This document shows positions 15,996 to 25,603 of a DNA stretch of 64,000 nt, piece by piece (position 1 is the stretch's first letter; every line of letters starts with the position of its first letter). The notes beneath the pieces were generated by a model, which saw nothing but the letters and a program-made list of their open reading frames with translations, ran no database searches and had not been told where the DNA came from. Where the stretch lies: assembly GCF_900142655.1 (NCBI RefSeq), contig NZ_FRBQ01000009.1:98817-162816 (forward strand). Direction: 5' to 3'. Made by a program: the position numbers and the translations under genes. This stretch comes from Phytopseudomonas punonensis (GTDB lineage Bacteria; Pseudomonadota; Gammaproteobacteria; Pseudomonadales; Pseudomonadaceae).

Positions 15996-17465
15996 ATGTC
16001 GATGATTCCCGTTGAGCCTTGTACCCTCGCTCTGTTCGGCGCCCTCGGTGACCTGGCATTGCGCAAACTGTTCCCCGCCCTCTATCAGCTCGATCGTGCC
16101 GGGCTGCTGCACGAGGATACCCAGCTGCTCGCCCTGGCACGCGAGGGGGGTGATCCTGCAACGCACCTGAGCACCATCGATAGCCATCTGCGCCGTTACC
16201 TGCCCGCTCCCGAGCTGGACGAAGCGGTGATGCAGCGCTTTCAGGGGCGCCTGCGTTACCTGAGCATGGAGTTTCTGCCGCCTGATGCGTATCCGCAGCT
16301 GGCCGAAGCGGTCGGTAAGGGGCGCCAGCTGATCGCCTATTTCGCCACGCCCGCTTCCGTATATGGCGGCATCTGCGCCAACCTCGCTGCGGTGGGCCTG
16401 GCCGAGAACACCCGGGTGGTGCTGGAAAAACCCATTGGCCATGACCTGGCGTCATCCCGTGCGGTCAACGATGCAGTGGCGGCTTACTTTCCGGAAACCC
16501 AGGTCTATCGGATCGACCATTACCTGGGCAAGGAAACGGTGCAGAACCTCATCGCCCTGCGTTTTGCCAACAGCCTGTTCGAAACCCAGTGGAACCAGAA
16601 CCACATCACCCACGTGGAAATCACCGTGGCGGAGAAGGTCGGCATCGAAGGTCGCTGGGGGTATTTCGACAAGGCTGGCCAGCTGCGCGACATGATCCAG
16701 AACCACCTCTTGCAACTGCTTTGCCTGATCGCCATGGACCCGCCCGGCGACCTGTCGGCCGACGCCATCCGTGACGAGAAGGTCAAGGTGCTCAAGGCCC
16801 TGGAACCGATGACCGCCGAGCAGCTGTCGCGCCATGTGGTGCGCGGCCAGTACGTGGCCGGCACCAGCGATGGCAAGCCGGTGCCCGGTTATCTGGAAGA
16901 AGAGAATTCCAACGCCCAGAGCGACACCGAAACCTTCGTCGCCCTGCGCGCCGACATCCGCAACTGGCGCTGGGCCGGCGTGCCGTTCTACCTGCGCACC
17001 GGCAAGCGCATGGCGCAGAAGCTGTCGCAGATCGTCATCCACTTCAAGGAACCGCCGCACTACATCTTCGCGCCAGAACAGCGCCAGTTGATCGGCAACA
17101 AGCTGATCATCCGCTTGCAGCCGGACGAGAGCATTTCCCTGCAGGTGATGACCAAGGATCAAGGCCTGGACAAGGGCATGCAGCTGCGCAGCGGCCCGCT
17201 ACAGCTGAACTTCTCCACCACCTACAAGAGCGCGCGGATTCCCGATGCCTACGAGCGGTTGCTGCTGGAAGTGATGCGCGGCAACCAGAACCTGTTCGTG
17301 CGCAAGGACGAAATCGAGCACGCCTGGCAGTGGTGCGATCAGTTGATCGACGGCTGGAAAAAACTCGGCGACCCACCCAAACCCTATGTCGCCGGCACCT
17401 GGGGGCCGATGAGCTCCATCGCCCTGATCACTCGTGACGGGAGGGCCTGGTATGGCGATCTCTGA
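15996..17465 (+). CDS. zwf: glucose-6-phosphate 1-dehydrogenase
   Basis: The 489-residue enzyme oxidises glucose 6-phosphate to 6-phosphogluconolactone with NAD(P). The N-terminal dinucleotide-binding fold has LFGALGDLALRKLFPALY at about residues 10-27. The substrate-binding/catalytic motif RIDHYLGKETVQN is near residue 175. Full family length. The ATG at 15996 follows an AGAAGAACAAAG stretch that is both purine-rich and Crc-like. The last 14 bases overlap pgl, so zwf-pgl-eda form one operon that begins the Entner-Doudoroff route. Confidence 0.97.
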   Translation: MSMIPVEPCTLALFGALGDLALRKLFPALYQLDRAGLLHEDTQLLALAREGGDPATHLSTIDSHLRRYLPAPELDEAVMQRFQGRLRYLSMEFLPPDAYPQLAEAVGKGRQLIAYFATPASVYGGICANLAAVGLAENTRVVLEKPIGHDLASSRAVNDAVAAYFPETQVYRIDHYLGKETVQNLIALRFANSLFETQWNQNHITHVEITVAEKVGIEGRWGYFDKAGQLRDMIQNHLLQLLCLIAMDPPGDLSADAIRDEKVKVLKALEPMTAEQLSRHVVRGQYVAGTSDGKPVPGYLEEENSNAQSDTETFVALRADIRNWRWAGVPFYLRTGKRMAQKLSQIVIHFKEPPHYIFAPEQRQLIGNKLIIRLQPDESISLQVMTKDQGLDKGMQLRSGPLQLNFSTTYKSARIPDAYERLLLEVMRGNQNLFVRKDEIEHAWQWCDQLIDGWKKLGDPPKPYVAGTWGPMSSIALITRDGRAWYGDL

Positions 17466-18165
17466 CCTCGATTTTCCCGTGGGCGTGGTCGCCCGCAGTC
17501 ACAGCGATTCCGCGCAGCTGGCTCAGGCGTTGGCCGAGAACGTCGCCGGTGCGCTGCGTGACGCCATCGACAGCCACGGCCAGGCGACCCTGGTGGTCTC
17601 CGGCGGGCGTAGCCCTATCGCCTTTTTCAAGGCGCTTTCGCAGCAGGCCTTGCCCTGGAGCAAGGTGCTGGTGAGTCTGGCCGACGAACGCTGGGTGCCG
17701 GTCAGCCACGAAGACAGCAACGAGGCGCTGGTGCGCCGCCACCTGCTGCAGGGCCCGGCTGCCGAAGCCCGATTGCTGGGGCTGTACCACAGCGCCGGTA
17801 GCCTCGAGGAGGCCGCCAGGCTGACCGAGCAGGCACTGACTGATTTACCGAGCATCGACGTGCTGATCCTCGGCATGGGAACCGACGGTCATACCGCCTC
17901 GTTGTTTCCCAATAGTCCCAATCTGGATGAAGCCATGGACCGCGACGGTTCCCGGCGCTGTTTGCCGATGCTGGCGCCGAGCGTGCCCCATCAGCGTTTG
18001 ACCCTGACCCTGCCAGTGCTCAAAGCTGCGCGCCTGCAGATTCTGTCGATCGAAGGGCAGGGCAAGCTCGAGGTGCTGGCGCAGGCGATGCAGCAGCCAG
18101 ATCAACGAAATATGCCGATCAGCGCGTTTATCGACGCGCCGCTGGAAATTTATTGGTGCCCGTAG
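17452..18165 (+). CDS. pgl: 6-phosphogluconolactonase
   Basis: The 237-residue NagB-fold (DevB-type) lactonase hydrolyses 6-phosphogluconolactone to 6-phosphogluconate. Typical motifs are LVVSGGRSPIAFF, SLADERWVP, and DVLILGMGTDGHTASLFP with its active-site His. An in-frame GTG lies at 17434, but ATG 17452 has GGGAGG eight bases before it and starts inside zwf, overlapping it by 14 bases. It is followed by eda after 17 bp. Confidence 0.95.
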   Translation: MAISDLDFPVGVVARSHSDSAQLAQALAENVAGALRDAIDSHGQATLVVSGGRSPIAFFKALSQQALPWSKVLVSLADERWVPVSHEDSNEALVRRHLLQGPAAEARLLGLYHSAGSLEEAARLTEQALTDLPSIDVLILGMGTDGHTASLFPNSPNLDEAMDRDGSRRCLPMLAPSVPHQRLTLTLPVLKAARLQILSIEGQGKLEVLAQAMQQPDQRNMPISAFIDAPLEIYWCP

Positions 18166-18173
18166 GCCATAGG

Positions 18174-18182
18174 AATAACAAC
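18174..18182 (+). promoter_or_regulatory. candidate Crc/Hfq motif overlapping the eda start region
   Basis: AATAACAAC follows the AGG ribosome site and abuts the ATG at 18183. It is short, so the assignment is weaker than at gtsA or oprB. Confidence 0.4.
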
Positions 18183-18842
18183 ATGACACAAGCCATCAGC
18201 CGCCCAGCTCCGAGCATGGCGGAAAAGATCGACAGCATTGACGCGCTTTGCGCCCGTGCGCGGATCATGCCGGTGATTACCATCGCCCGTGAGGAAGACA
18301 TTCTGCCGCTGGCCGACGCCCTGGATGCCGGCGGCCTGCAGGTATTGGAAATCACCTTGCGCTCGCCCCATGGTCTGACCGCCATTCGCCGTCTGCGCGA
18401 AGAACGCCCGCACCTGTGCGTAGGCGCCGGCACGGTGCTCGATCGCCATATGTTGGCAGCGGTGGAAGAGGCCGGCGCCCAGTTCATCGTCAGCCCCGGC
18501 TCCACCGACGATCTATTGCGTGCCGCGCTGCAAAGCCCGGTGCCGATGCTGCCGGGCGTGGCCAGCGCCTCGGAGATCATGGTTGGCTACGCCCTGGGCT
18601 ATCGCCGCTTCAAGCTGTTCCCGGCGGAAGTCTGTGGCGGCACCGCGGCGCTCAAGGCGCTGGGTGGGCCATTCGGTGATATCCGTTTCTGCCCGACTGG
18701 TGGCGTCAGCACTGCCAACCTGCAGCGTTACATGGCATTGCCCAACGTGATGTGCGTGGGTGGCAGCTGGATGCTCGACAGCAGCAACGGCTGGGACGCG
18801 GTACGTCAGGCCAGCGCCGAGGCGCTCGCCCTGCTGGACTGA
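18183..18842 (+). CDS. eda: 2-keto-3-deoxy-6-phosphogluconate aldolase
   Basis: The 219-residue class I aldolase cleaves KDPG to pyruvate and glyceraldehyde 3-phosphate. The catalytic Glu is in VLEITLRS, the phosphate-binding region is GAGTVLD, and the Schiff-base Lys lies in RRFKLFPAEVCGG. SPGSTDD and FCPTGGVS complete the barrel. I chose ATG 18183 over the upstream in-frame alternative at 18153, because that one falls inside pgl and lacks a ribosome site. It is the last gene of zwf-pgl-eda. Confidence 0.96.
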   Translation: MTQAISRPAPSMAEKIDSIDALCARARIMPVITIAREEDILPLADALDAGGLQVLEITLRSPHGLTAIRRLREERPHLCVGAGTVLDRHMLAAVEEAGAQFIVSPGSTDDLLRAALQSPVPMLPGVASASEIMVGYALGYRRFKLFPAEVCGGTAALKALGGPFGDIRFCPTGGVSTANLQRYMALPNVMCVGGSWMLDSSNGWDAVRQASAEALALLD

Positions 18843-18847
18843 GTTGT

Positions 18848-18870
18848 GGCCCGCACCCCCGGTGCGGGCC
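18848..18870 (+). terminator. stem-loop after eda
   Basis: GGCCCGCACC and GGTGCGGGCC form a perfect 10-bp stem with a CCC loop immediately after the eda stop. No U-tract follows, so it may stabilise the zwf-pgl-eda message or attenuate entry into the shikimate-dehydrogenase-like gene. Confidence 0.6.
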
Positions 18871-18940
18871 CACCCTGAACACGCCTGTCGCCGGCTCGAT
18901 GCCTCTGTCGAACCGGCGTCGTCATTTCCGAGGTTCGCCA

Positions 18941-19759
18941 ATGACCCTGCGCATCAGCAAAGACACCCGCCTGTGCATGTCGCTGTCCGGGCGGCCGGGT
19001 AATTTCGGCACGCGCTTTCAGAACTACCTGTACCGCGAGCTGGAGCTGGATTACCTGTACAAGGCCTTCACCACCACTGACCTGCCAGCGGCCATTGGCG
19101 GCATCCGCGCCCTTGGCATTCGCGGCTGTGCGGTGTCGATGCCGTTCAAGGAAGCCTGTATCGAGTACCTCGATGGCTTGCACGACTCGGCAGCGACGCT
19201 GCAGTCGGTCAATACCATCGTCGCCGATGATGGCCGCCTGACCGGCTACAACACCGATTACAGCGCAGTCGTGAGCCTGCTCGGCAAACACGGCGTACCG
19301 CGCGACACACGCTATGCCTTGCGCGGTAGTGGCGGCATGGCCAAGGCGGTGGGCTGCGCGTTGCGTGACAGTGGCTTTGCCAGTGGCTGCATCGTCGCCC
19401 GAAACCAGGCAGCGGGCAGGGCGCTGGCCGAGCAGTGCGGCGTGCAATGGCGCGAGGTGCTGGGCGACGAGCCGGCGGAGTTGCTGGTCAACGTCACGCC
19501 CCTGGGCATGCGCGGTGCCGAGGCCGACCAACTGGCCTTCGACGAGCCGGCGGTGGTTGCCGCACGCTGGGTATTCGATGTGGTCGCCGTACCGGTGGAA
19601 ACCCCGTTGATTCGCCTGGCCCGCTCATTGGGCAAGCCGGTTATCACCGGCGGCGAAGTGATCGTGCTGCAGGCCGTCGAGCAATTCGTGCTGTACACCG
19701 GCGTGCGCCCGGATGACGAGCTGATCGAGCGGGCTGCGCGCTTCGCGCTTGCTGACTAA
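18941..19759 (+). CDS. shikimate 5-dehydrogenase-like protein (non-canonical AroE family)
   Basis: The 272-residue protein has the AroE fold. CMSLSG (substrate hydroxyl contacts, about residue 12), SMPFKEA with the catalytic Lys (about 70) and YNTDYSA with the catalytic Asp (about 107) are present. The NADP-binding glycine loop is altered to GSGGMAKAV. The start ATG at 18941 replaces the long upstream open frame that runs back into eda. Its position beside the Entner-Doudoroff genes, away from the usual aroE locus, suggests a paralogue acting on quinate, shikimate or another polyol rather than the biosynthetic enzyme. The substrate is unknown from sequence. Confidence 0.8.
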   Translation: MTLRISKDTRLCMSLSGRPGNFGTRFQNYLYRELELDYLYKAFTTTDLPAAIGGIRALGIRGCAVSMPFKEACIEYLDGLHDSAATLQSVNTIVADDGRLTGYNTDYSAVVSLLGKHGVPRDTRYALRGSGGMAKAVGCALRDSGFASGCIVARNQAAGRALAEQCGVQWREVLGDEPAELLVNVTPLGMRGAEADQLAFDEPAVVAARWVFDVVAVPVETPLIRLARSLGKPVITGGEVIVLQAVEQFVLYTGVRPDDELIERAARFALAD

Positions 19760-20001
19760 TAGCACCTGCCTCCTGCCGCGTTCTGACCGGGCCCCTGAGC
19801 CCGGCCATTTAAAGTTTGCACTTTCCGTTTCCCTGCCAAGTCGTAAAAGAGGTAGGGCATGGCGCTGCGACGAGCGCTTTGCCAGACGCTGGCTTCGCCG
19901 CAGCGCCATGCCCTGCATCCGAACGGAACGCCTTACCCAGGCTTCCGATGCCAGGCGCGCCGCTATCCGTTGGCCGCCGACAGACAAGCAAGGAGATAGC
20001 C

Positions 20002-20160
20002 ATGGGCTTGGGAACCATACTGCTGATCATTCTGATCCTGATGCTGATTGGTGCCATCCCGGCATGGCCGCACAGCCGCAGCTGGGGCTACGGGCCTACC
20101 GGCGGCCTGGGACTGGTGCTGGTCATCGTGCTGGTGCTGCTGCTACTGGGCTACATATGA
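20002..20160 (+). CDS. small membrane protein, DUF3309 family
   Basis: The 52-residue peptide starts MGLGTILLIILILMLIGAIP, followed by PAWPHSRSWGYGPTGGLG and a second hydrophobic stretch, giving two transmembrane helices with a short polar loop. This pattern is the DUF3309 family, common as a single small gene in Proteobacteria and often in stress-induced loci. A clear AAGGAG ribosome site precedes the ATG at 20002. The role is unknown. The 242 bases upstream, after the AroE-like gene, contain no other gene that I can support. Confidence 0.8.
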   Translation: MGLGTILLIILILMLIGAIPAWPHSRSWGYGPTGGLGLVLVIVLVLLLLGYI

Positions 20161-20277
20161 GCCAGCGCCTGCATCGCTGATGCAGGCGTCGCCGTCGGCG
20201 GCTCAAGCCGCTGACGGTGGCTCAGTTCCTGAAGGACCCGCCACACCCCCTCATTTCTACTTCCGGAGGTCGCCTGC

Positions 20278-21291
20278 TTGGATCTGGTGATTGCACGGCC
20301 CGAAGGCCTGTATTGTCCTCCTGGAGATTTCTATATCGACCCCTGGCGCCCCGTCGAGCGCGCCGTCATCACCCACGGCCATGGTGACCATGCACGTACC
20401 GGTAGCGCCCATTACCTGGCCGCGGCGCCGGGCGAGGGCATTCTGCGTACCCGGCTGGGGCGCGACATCAACCTGCAGACCCTGGCCTACGGCGAGACCA
20501 TCGATCACCACGGCGTCACACTGAGCTTTCATCCCGCCGGCCATGTGCTGGGTTCGGCCCAGGTGCGACTCGAATACCGCGGCGAAGTCTGGGTAGCCTC
20601 GGGCGATTACAAGGTCGAGCCGGACGGCACCTGCGATCCCTTCGAGCCGGTGCGTTGCCATACCTTCATCACCGAGTCGACCTTCGGCTTGCCGATCTAC
20701 CGCTGGCAGCCCCAGGCGGAGATCTTTGCCGGCATCAACGACTGGTGGCGGCAGAACCAGCAGGCCGGGCGGGCCAGCGTGCTGTTCTGCTACGCCTTCG
20801 GCAAGGCGCAGCGCATCCTGCATGGCATCGATGAAAGTATCGGGCCGATTCTCGGCCATGGCTCCATGGAACCGCTGCACCAGGTCTACCGTGATGCCGG
20901 TGTCTACCTGCCGTCGACACGCTACGCCGGCGATGTGCCCAAGGGCGATCCGCTGCTGCGCCAGGCGTTGGTGCTGGCGCCGCCGTCGGCCGGAGGCAGC
21001 AGCTGGATAAAGCGTTTTGGCGATTACAGCGATGCCTTCGCCAGTGGCTGGATGCTGCTGCGCGGTACCCGTCGGCGCCGCGGCGTGGATCGCGGCTTCG
21101 TGCTGTCCGATCACGCCGACTGGCCAGGGCTGCTGTGGGCCATCGAGCAGACCGGTGCCGAGCGGGTGATGGTCACCCATGGCTCGGTGAACATCCTGGT
21201 TCGCCACCTGCGCGAACAGGGCCTGGATGCCCAGGCGTTCGCCACCGAATACGGTGAAGAAGACGACGCGGTTATGGAGCCGAGTTCATGA
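20278..21291 (+). CDS. ligase-associated DNA exonuclease (metallo-beta-lactamase fold)
   Basis: The 337-residue nuclease has the HxHxDH metal motif at His33, His35, Asp37 and His38 (THGHGDHA), HPAGHVLGSA, SGDYK and a C-terminal LSDHADWPG segment, the layout of MBL/beta-CASP nucleases of the SNM1 type. The start is TTG at 20278, supported by CGGAGGT seven bases upstream; no ATG fits the conserved N-terminus. It overlaps the ligase gene by four bases and is first in a four-gene repair operon known from Pseudomonas putida and others (Exo, Lig, Lhr-Core, MPE). It would trim damaged DNA ends. Confidence 0.93.
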   Translation: MDLVIARPEGLYCPPGDFYIDPWRPVERAVITHGHGDHARTGSAHYLAAAPGEGILRTRLGRDINLQTLAYGETIDHHGVTLSFHPAGHVLGSAQVRLEYRGEVWVASGDYKVEPDGTCDPFEPVRCHTFITESTFGLPIYRWQPQAEIFAGINDWWRQNQQAGRASVLFCYAFGKAQRILHGIDESIGPILGHGSMEPLHQVYRDAGVYLPSTRYAGDVPKGDPLLRQALVLAPPSAGGSSWIKRFGDYSDAFASGWMLLRGTRRRRGVDRGFVLSDHADWPGLLWAIEQTGAERVMVTHGSVNILVRHLREQGLDAQAFATEYGEEDDAVMEPSS

Positions 21292-23027
21292 TCGCCTTCG
21301 CGCAGCTGTATGCGCGCCTCGACGCCACTACCTCGAGCAATGCCAAGCTGGCTGCCCTGCAGGATTACCTGCGCGATGCCGAACCGGCCGATGCGGCCTG
21401 GGCGGTGTACTTTCTCGCCGGCGGCCGGCCGCGCCAGCTGGTGCCGTCGCGGCAGTTGCGCGAGCTGGCGATGCAACGCGCCGGCCTGTCCGAGTGGCTG
21501 TTCGAGGAAAGCTATTCGGCGGTGGGTGACTTGGCGGAAACCATCGCCCTGTTATTGCCCGAGGCCACCTCGACCTCCGGGGATGGGCTGGCCGTATGGG
21601 TCGAGGACAAGCTGCTGCCGCTGCGTGGGCTACCGCCCGACGAGTTGGCGATGCGCCTCGATGCGCTGTGGGCGCAGCTCGACCGGCAATCGTTGATGGT
21701 CAGCATCAAGCTGATCACCGGGGCCTTTCGCGTGGGTGTTTCCAAACTGCTGGTGACTCGCGCGTTGGCTGCGGTGGCCGAGGTCGATGCCAAGCGCGTC
21801 GCCCAGCGTCTGGTCGGCTACACCGACCTGTCGAACCGGCCCACGGCAGCCGCCTATGAGCGGCTGATCGCCGCCGAGTCGGATGACGAACATGCTCAAC
21901 GTGGTGGCCAGCCATACCCATTCTTTCTCGCTCATCCGCTGCAGCGCCCGCTGGAGGAGTTCGACGCCAGCCTGGGCTCGCCGGCCGACTGGCTGATCGA
22001 ATGGAAGTGGGACGGTATTCGTGCGCAGCTGGTCAAGCGCGACGGCCAGTTGTGGGTCTGGTCGCGCGGCGAGGAGCTGATCAGCGAGCGCTTTCCCGAG
22101 TTGCAGGAATTGGCGCCGCTGTTGCCGGACGGCACGGTGATCGACGGTGAGCTGGTGGTCTGGCGGCACGCTCCGCAGGCTACCGCTCAGCAGGGCGAGT
22201 TGATGGCCCATGCTGCCGATGAGCCTGCCGAGCGCCTCAACGATCAGGTCGAAGAGCAGCTCGAGCAATTCGGTATCCAGCCGTTCGCCCTGTTGCAGCA
22301 ACGCATCGGCCGCAAGACCCTGAGCCGCAAGCTGCTCGAAGAAGTGCCGGTGGCCGTTCTCGCCTACGACCTGCTGGAGTGGCAGGGCGAGGACTGGCGC
22401 AGCCGCCCGCAACACCAACGCCGCGCGCAGATGGAGCAGGTGGTGGCCAGCTGCGCCAGCCCGCGGCTGATGCCGTCGCCGTTGCTGCACGGCGCTACCT
22501 GGCAGGCCCTGGCGCAACAGCGCGAGGCCTCACGCTCGCTGGGTGTCGAGGGCATGATGCTCAAGGGGCGCGAGGCGGCCTATGGCGTCGGGCGCAGCAA
22601 GGACGTCGGCGTCTGGTGGAAGTGGAAGATCGATCCGCTGAGCGTCGATGCCGTGCTGATCTATGCCCAGCGCGGCCATGGCCGCCGCGCCAGTCTGTAC
22701 AGCGATTACACCTTTGCCGTCTGGGATGGTGCGCCGGGGGATCCCGAGCGGCGCCTGGTGCCATTCGCCAAGGCGTACTCCGGGCTGACCGACGAGGAAA
22801 TGCGCAAGGTGGATGCCATCGTGCGCAAGACCACGGTGGAGAAGTTCGGTCCGGTACGTAGCGTGACGCCAAGCCTGGTGTTCGAGCTCGGCTTCGAAGG
22901 CATCGCCCGCTCGCCCCGGCACAAGAGCGGCATTGCCGTGCGCTTTCCGCGCATGCTGCGCTGGCGCCACGACAAAGGCGTAGAGGAGGCCGATACCCTG
23001 GCCTTGCTGCAGGAGTTGCTGCAGTGA
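21288..23027 (+). CDS. ATP-dependent DNA ligase
   Basis: The 579-residue ligase has an N-terminal DNA-binding domain (about residues 1-200), the nucleotidyl-transferase motif I EWKWDGIRAQL with the adenylated Lys240, DGELVVW (motif III), EGMMLKGREA (motif IV region), WWKWKID (motif V) and an OB-fold end with FELGFEGI. A hydrophilic insertion of about 50 residues lies around 290-340. This is the extra ATP-dependent ligase of bacteria, not the NAD-dependent LigA. Four-base overlaps with the exonuclease and helicase genes show tight coupling. Confidence 0.95.
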   Translation: MIAFAQLYARLDATTSSNAKLAALQDYLRDAEPADAAWAVYFLAGGRPRQLVPSRQLRELAMQRAGLSEWLFEESYSAVGDLAETIALLLPEATSTSGDGLAVWVEDKLLPLRGLPPDELAMRLDALWAQLDRQSLMVSIKLITGAFRVGVSKLLVTRALAAVAEVDAKRVAQRLVGYTDLSNRPTAAAYERLIAAESDDEHAQRGGQPYPFFLAHPLQRPLEEFDASLGSPADWLIEWKWDGIRAQLVKRDGQLWVWSRGEELISERFPELQELAPLLPDGTVIDGELVVWRHAPQATAQQGELMAHAADEPAERLNDQVEEQLEQFGIQPFALLQQRIGRKTLSRKLLEEVPVAVLAYDLLEWQGEDWRSRPQHQRRAQMEQVVASCASPRLMPSPLLHGATWQALAQQREASRSLGVEGMMLKGREAAYGVGRSKDVGVWWKWKIDPLSVDAVLIYAQRGHGRRASLYSDYTFAVWDGAPGDPERRLVPFAKAYSGLTDEEMRKVDAIVRKTTVEKFGPVRSVTPSLVFELGFEGIARSPRHKSGIAVRFPRMLRWRHDKGVEEADTLALLQELLQ

Positions 23028-25603
23028 GTCTGGCCAGCAGTTGGCTGCGCCGCAACGGCTGGAAGGCGTTCGACTTTCAAAAGCAGGTCTGGCAGGCGGT
23101 CATGGATGGGCAGAGCGGCTTGCTGCATGCCTCGACCGGCGCCGGCAAGACTTACGCGGTGTGGCTGGCGGCACTCAATCGATTCGCCAGCAAGACAGAG
23201 GCGAAAAAAACGGTCAGCGCCAAGCGTACACCGCCAGCGGCGCCCCTCACGGTGCTGTGGATCACGCCGATGCGCGCCCTGGCTGCTGATACGTTGCGGG
23301 CTCTGCAGGCGCCAGTCGAAGGCCTGGAAATACCCTGGACCATCGGTATGCGCACCGGCGATACCGGCAGCACGGAGCGTCAGCGCCAGGCGCGGCGTCT
23401 GCCCACCGCCCTGGTCACTACCCCGGAAAGCCTGACCCTGCTGCTGACTGGCGCCGACGCGAAGGCACAGTTCGCCCACGTCGGCATGCTGGTGGTGGAC
23501 GAGTGGCACGAGCTGCTTGGCAACAAGCGCGGTGTGCAGCTGCAGTTGGCGCTGGCGCGGTTGCGTCAGTGGAATCCACGGCTGATCGTCTGGGGCCTGT
23601 CGGCAACCCTTGGCAATCAGCCTCACGCCATGCAGGTGCTGCTTCCCGGCGGCGACGGTTGCCTGGTGCGCGGTGAGCAGGGCGGCAAACCGCAGATCGA
23701 TACGCTGCTGCCGGCTGCCATGGAGCGCTTTCCCTGGGCTGGGCACCTGGGCTTGCGACTGTTGCCGCAGGTCGTTGAGGAGCTGGAAAGCAGCAGCGTC
23801 ACCCTGGTATTCACCAACACTCGCTCGCAGTCAGAGCTCTGGTACCAGGCGCTGCTCGACGCGCGCCCGGATTGGGCTGGGCTGATCGCCTTGCACCATG
23901 GTTCGCTGGCCCGCGAAGTGCGCGACTGGGTCGAGGGCGGCCTCAAGCAGGGCAAGCTCAAGGCAGTGGTTTGCACTTCGAGCTTGGACCTGGGCGTCGA
24001 TTTTCTGCCGGTCGAGCGCGTGCTGCAGATTGGCTCGGCCAAGGGCGTTGCCCGGCTGTTGCAACGCGCCGGCCGCTCCGGCCACGCGCCTGGCCGCACG
24101 TCGCGTATCACCCTGGTGCCGACCCATGCGCTGGAAGTGATCGAGGCCGTTGCCGTGCAAGACGCGGTGGCGGCAGGGCGCATCGAGGCTCGGGAATCGC
24201 CGCATCAGCCGCTGGACGTACTGGTTCAGCATCTGGTCAGCGTGGCGTTGGGCGGCGGCTTCCGCCCTGACGAGCTGCTGCATGAAGTACGCAGCACCTG
24301 GGCGTACCGCAATCTCGACGATGCGCAGTGGCGCTGGGCCCTGGCATTCGTGCGCCAGGGCGGCGAGTCGCTTAGCGCCTATCCCGATTATCAGCGCGTG
24401 GAGCCAGACGAAGAGGGCATCTGGCGGGTACCCAGTCCGCGCCTGGCGCGTCGCCACCGGATGAGTGTGGGCACCATCGTCAGCGATGCCAGCGTGACCG
24501 TGAAATGGTGGGGCAAGGGCGGCGGTGGCGGTTCATTGGGCAGTGTCGAGGAAGGCTTTATCGCGCGCTTGCACCCTGGCGACGTGTTCCTGTTTGGTGG
24601 GCGGCCTCTGGAGCTGGTGCGCGTCGAAAACATGACCGCTTACGTCAAGCGCAGCAACGCCAGCAAATCCAGTGTGCCGCGTTGGAACGGCGGGCGCATG
24701 CCGCTTTCCAGTGCGTTGGCCGAGGCAGTGGTGGTGCGTTTTGGCGAGGCCTCGCAGGGCCGCTTCGAGGGCCCTGAAATGCGCATGCTGCAACCGCTGC
24801 TGGAGGTGCAGGCTGGTTGGTCGGCGTTGCCGGAGCCTGGCACCTTGTTGGCGGAAACTCTGCATTCGCGCGAAGGCTGGCATCTGTTTCTATATCCCTT
24901 TACCGGGCGCAATGTGCACCTGGGCCTGGCCAGCCTGCTCGCCTGGCGGTTGGGGCAACGGCAACCGCTGAGCTTTTCCATCGCGGTCAACGATTACGGG
25001 CTTGAGCTGCTGTGTGCCAGCGAGGTGGATTGGGCCGGCCTGCTTGGCGGCGACCTGTTCGATGATCGCGACCTGCTGCACGATGTACTCGCGAGCCTGA
25101 ACGCTGGCGAACTGGCGCAACGGCGGTTCCGCGAGATCGCACGGATCGCCGGCCTGGTATTTGGCGGCTATCCCGGCGCGGGCAAAAGCCTGCGTCAGGT
25201 GCAGGCGTCCAGCGGCCTGTTCTTCGATGTGTTCCGCCAATATGACCCGAAGAATCTCCTGCTCACGCAAGCTCATGATGAAGTGCTTAGCCAGGAGCTG
25301 GATGTCCAGCTCCTGCAGAAAACCCTGGCCGATATGCGCGCCGCACGCTTGAACTTGCACGCGCTGCGCCGGGCTACGCCGCTGGCTTTCCCCTTGATGG
25401 TCGAGCGTTTTCGCGAGCGCCTTAGCTCGGAAAAACTCGCTGACCGCATCACCCGCATGCTTGGTGAACTGGAACGCGCTGCCGGGCCAGGCCCCAAGGT
25501 GTCTGCCACGCCGCTGGTCGAGGTCGAGCCAGCTGCACGGCGCCGCGAGCGTAACCGCAAGGATGGGCGCCCACGGAGCAAGGCCAAGAGCAGCGCTACA
25601 TGA
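23024..25603 (+). CDS. ligase-associated DEXH helicase (Lhr-Core)
   Basis: The 859-residue superfamily 2 helicase has Walker A STGAGKTYAV (Lys42), motif Ia TPMRALAAD, motif II VVDEWHEL (DEWH in place of DEAH), motif III GLSATLGN, and motifs V-VI with TSSLDLGVDF and RAGRSGHAPG. The Lhr winged-helix and Lhr-Core beta-domain follow. It lacks the long C-terminal extension of full Lhr, so it is the Lhr-Core form. The start is GTG at 23024, within the ligase stop (GTGA). It acts as a 3'-5' ssDNA translocase that unwinds RNA:DNA or DNA in the known homologue. Confidence 0.94.
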   Translation: MSLASSWLRRNGWKAFDFQKQVWQAVMDGQSGLLHASTGAGKTYAVWLAALNRFASKTEAKKTVSAKRTPPAAPLTVLWITPMRALAADTLRALQAPVEGLEIPWTIGMRTGDTGSTERQRQARRLPTALVTTPESLTLLLTGADAKAQFAHVGMLVVDEWHELLGNKRGVQLQLALARLRQWNPRLIVWGLSATLGNQPHAMQVLLPGGDGCLVRGEQGGKPQIDTLLPAAMERFPWAGHLGLRLLPQVVEELESSSVTLVFTNTRSQSELWYQALLDARPDWAGLIALHHGSLAREVRDWVEGGLKQGKLKAVVCTSSLDLGVDFLPVERVLQIGSAKGVARLLQRAGRSGHAPGRTSRITLVPTHALEVIEAVAVQDAVAAGRIEARESPHQPLDVLVQHLVSVALGGGFRPDELLHEVRSTWAYRNLDDAQWRWALAFVRQGGESLSAYPDYQRVEPDEEGIWRVPSPRLARRHRMSVGTIVSDASVTVKWWGKGGGGGSLGSVEEGFIARLHPGDVFLFGGRPLELVRVENMTAYVKRSNASKSSVPRWNGGRMPLSSALAEAVVVRFGEASQGRFEGPEMRMLQPLLEVQAGWSALPEPGTLLAETLHSREGWHLFLYPFTGRNVHLGLASLLAWRLGQRQPLSFSIAVNDYGLELLCASEVDWAGLLGGDLFDDRDLLHDVLASLNAGELAQRRFREIARIAGLVFGGYPGAGKSLRQVQASSGLFFDVFRQYDPKNLLLTQAHDEVLSQELDVQLLQKTLADMRAARLNLHALRRATPLAFPLMVERFRERLSSEKLADRITRMLGELERAAGPGPKVSATPLVEVEPAARRRERNRKDGRPRSKAKSSAT

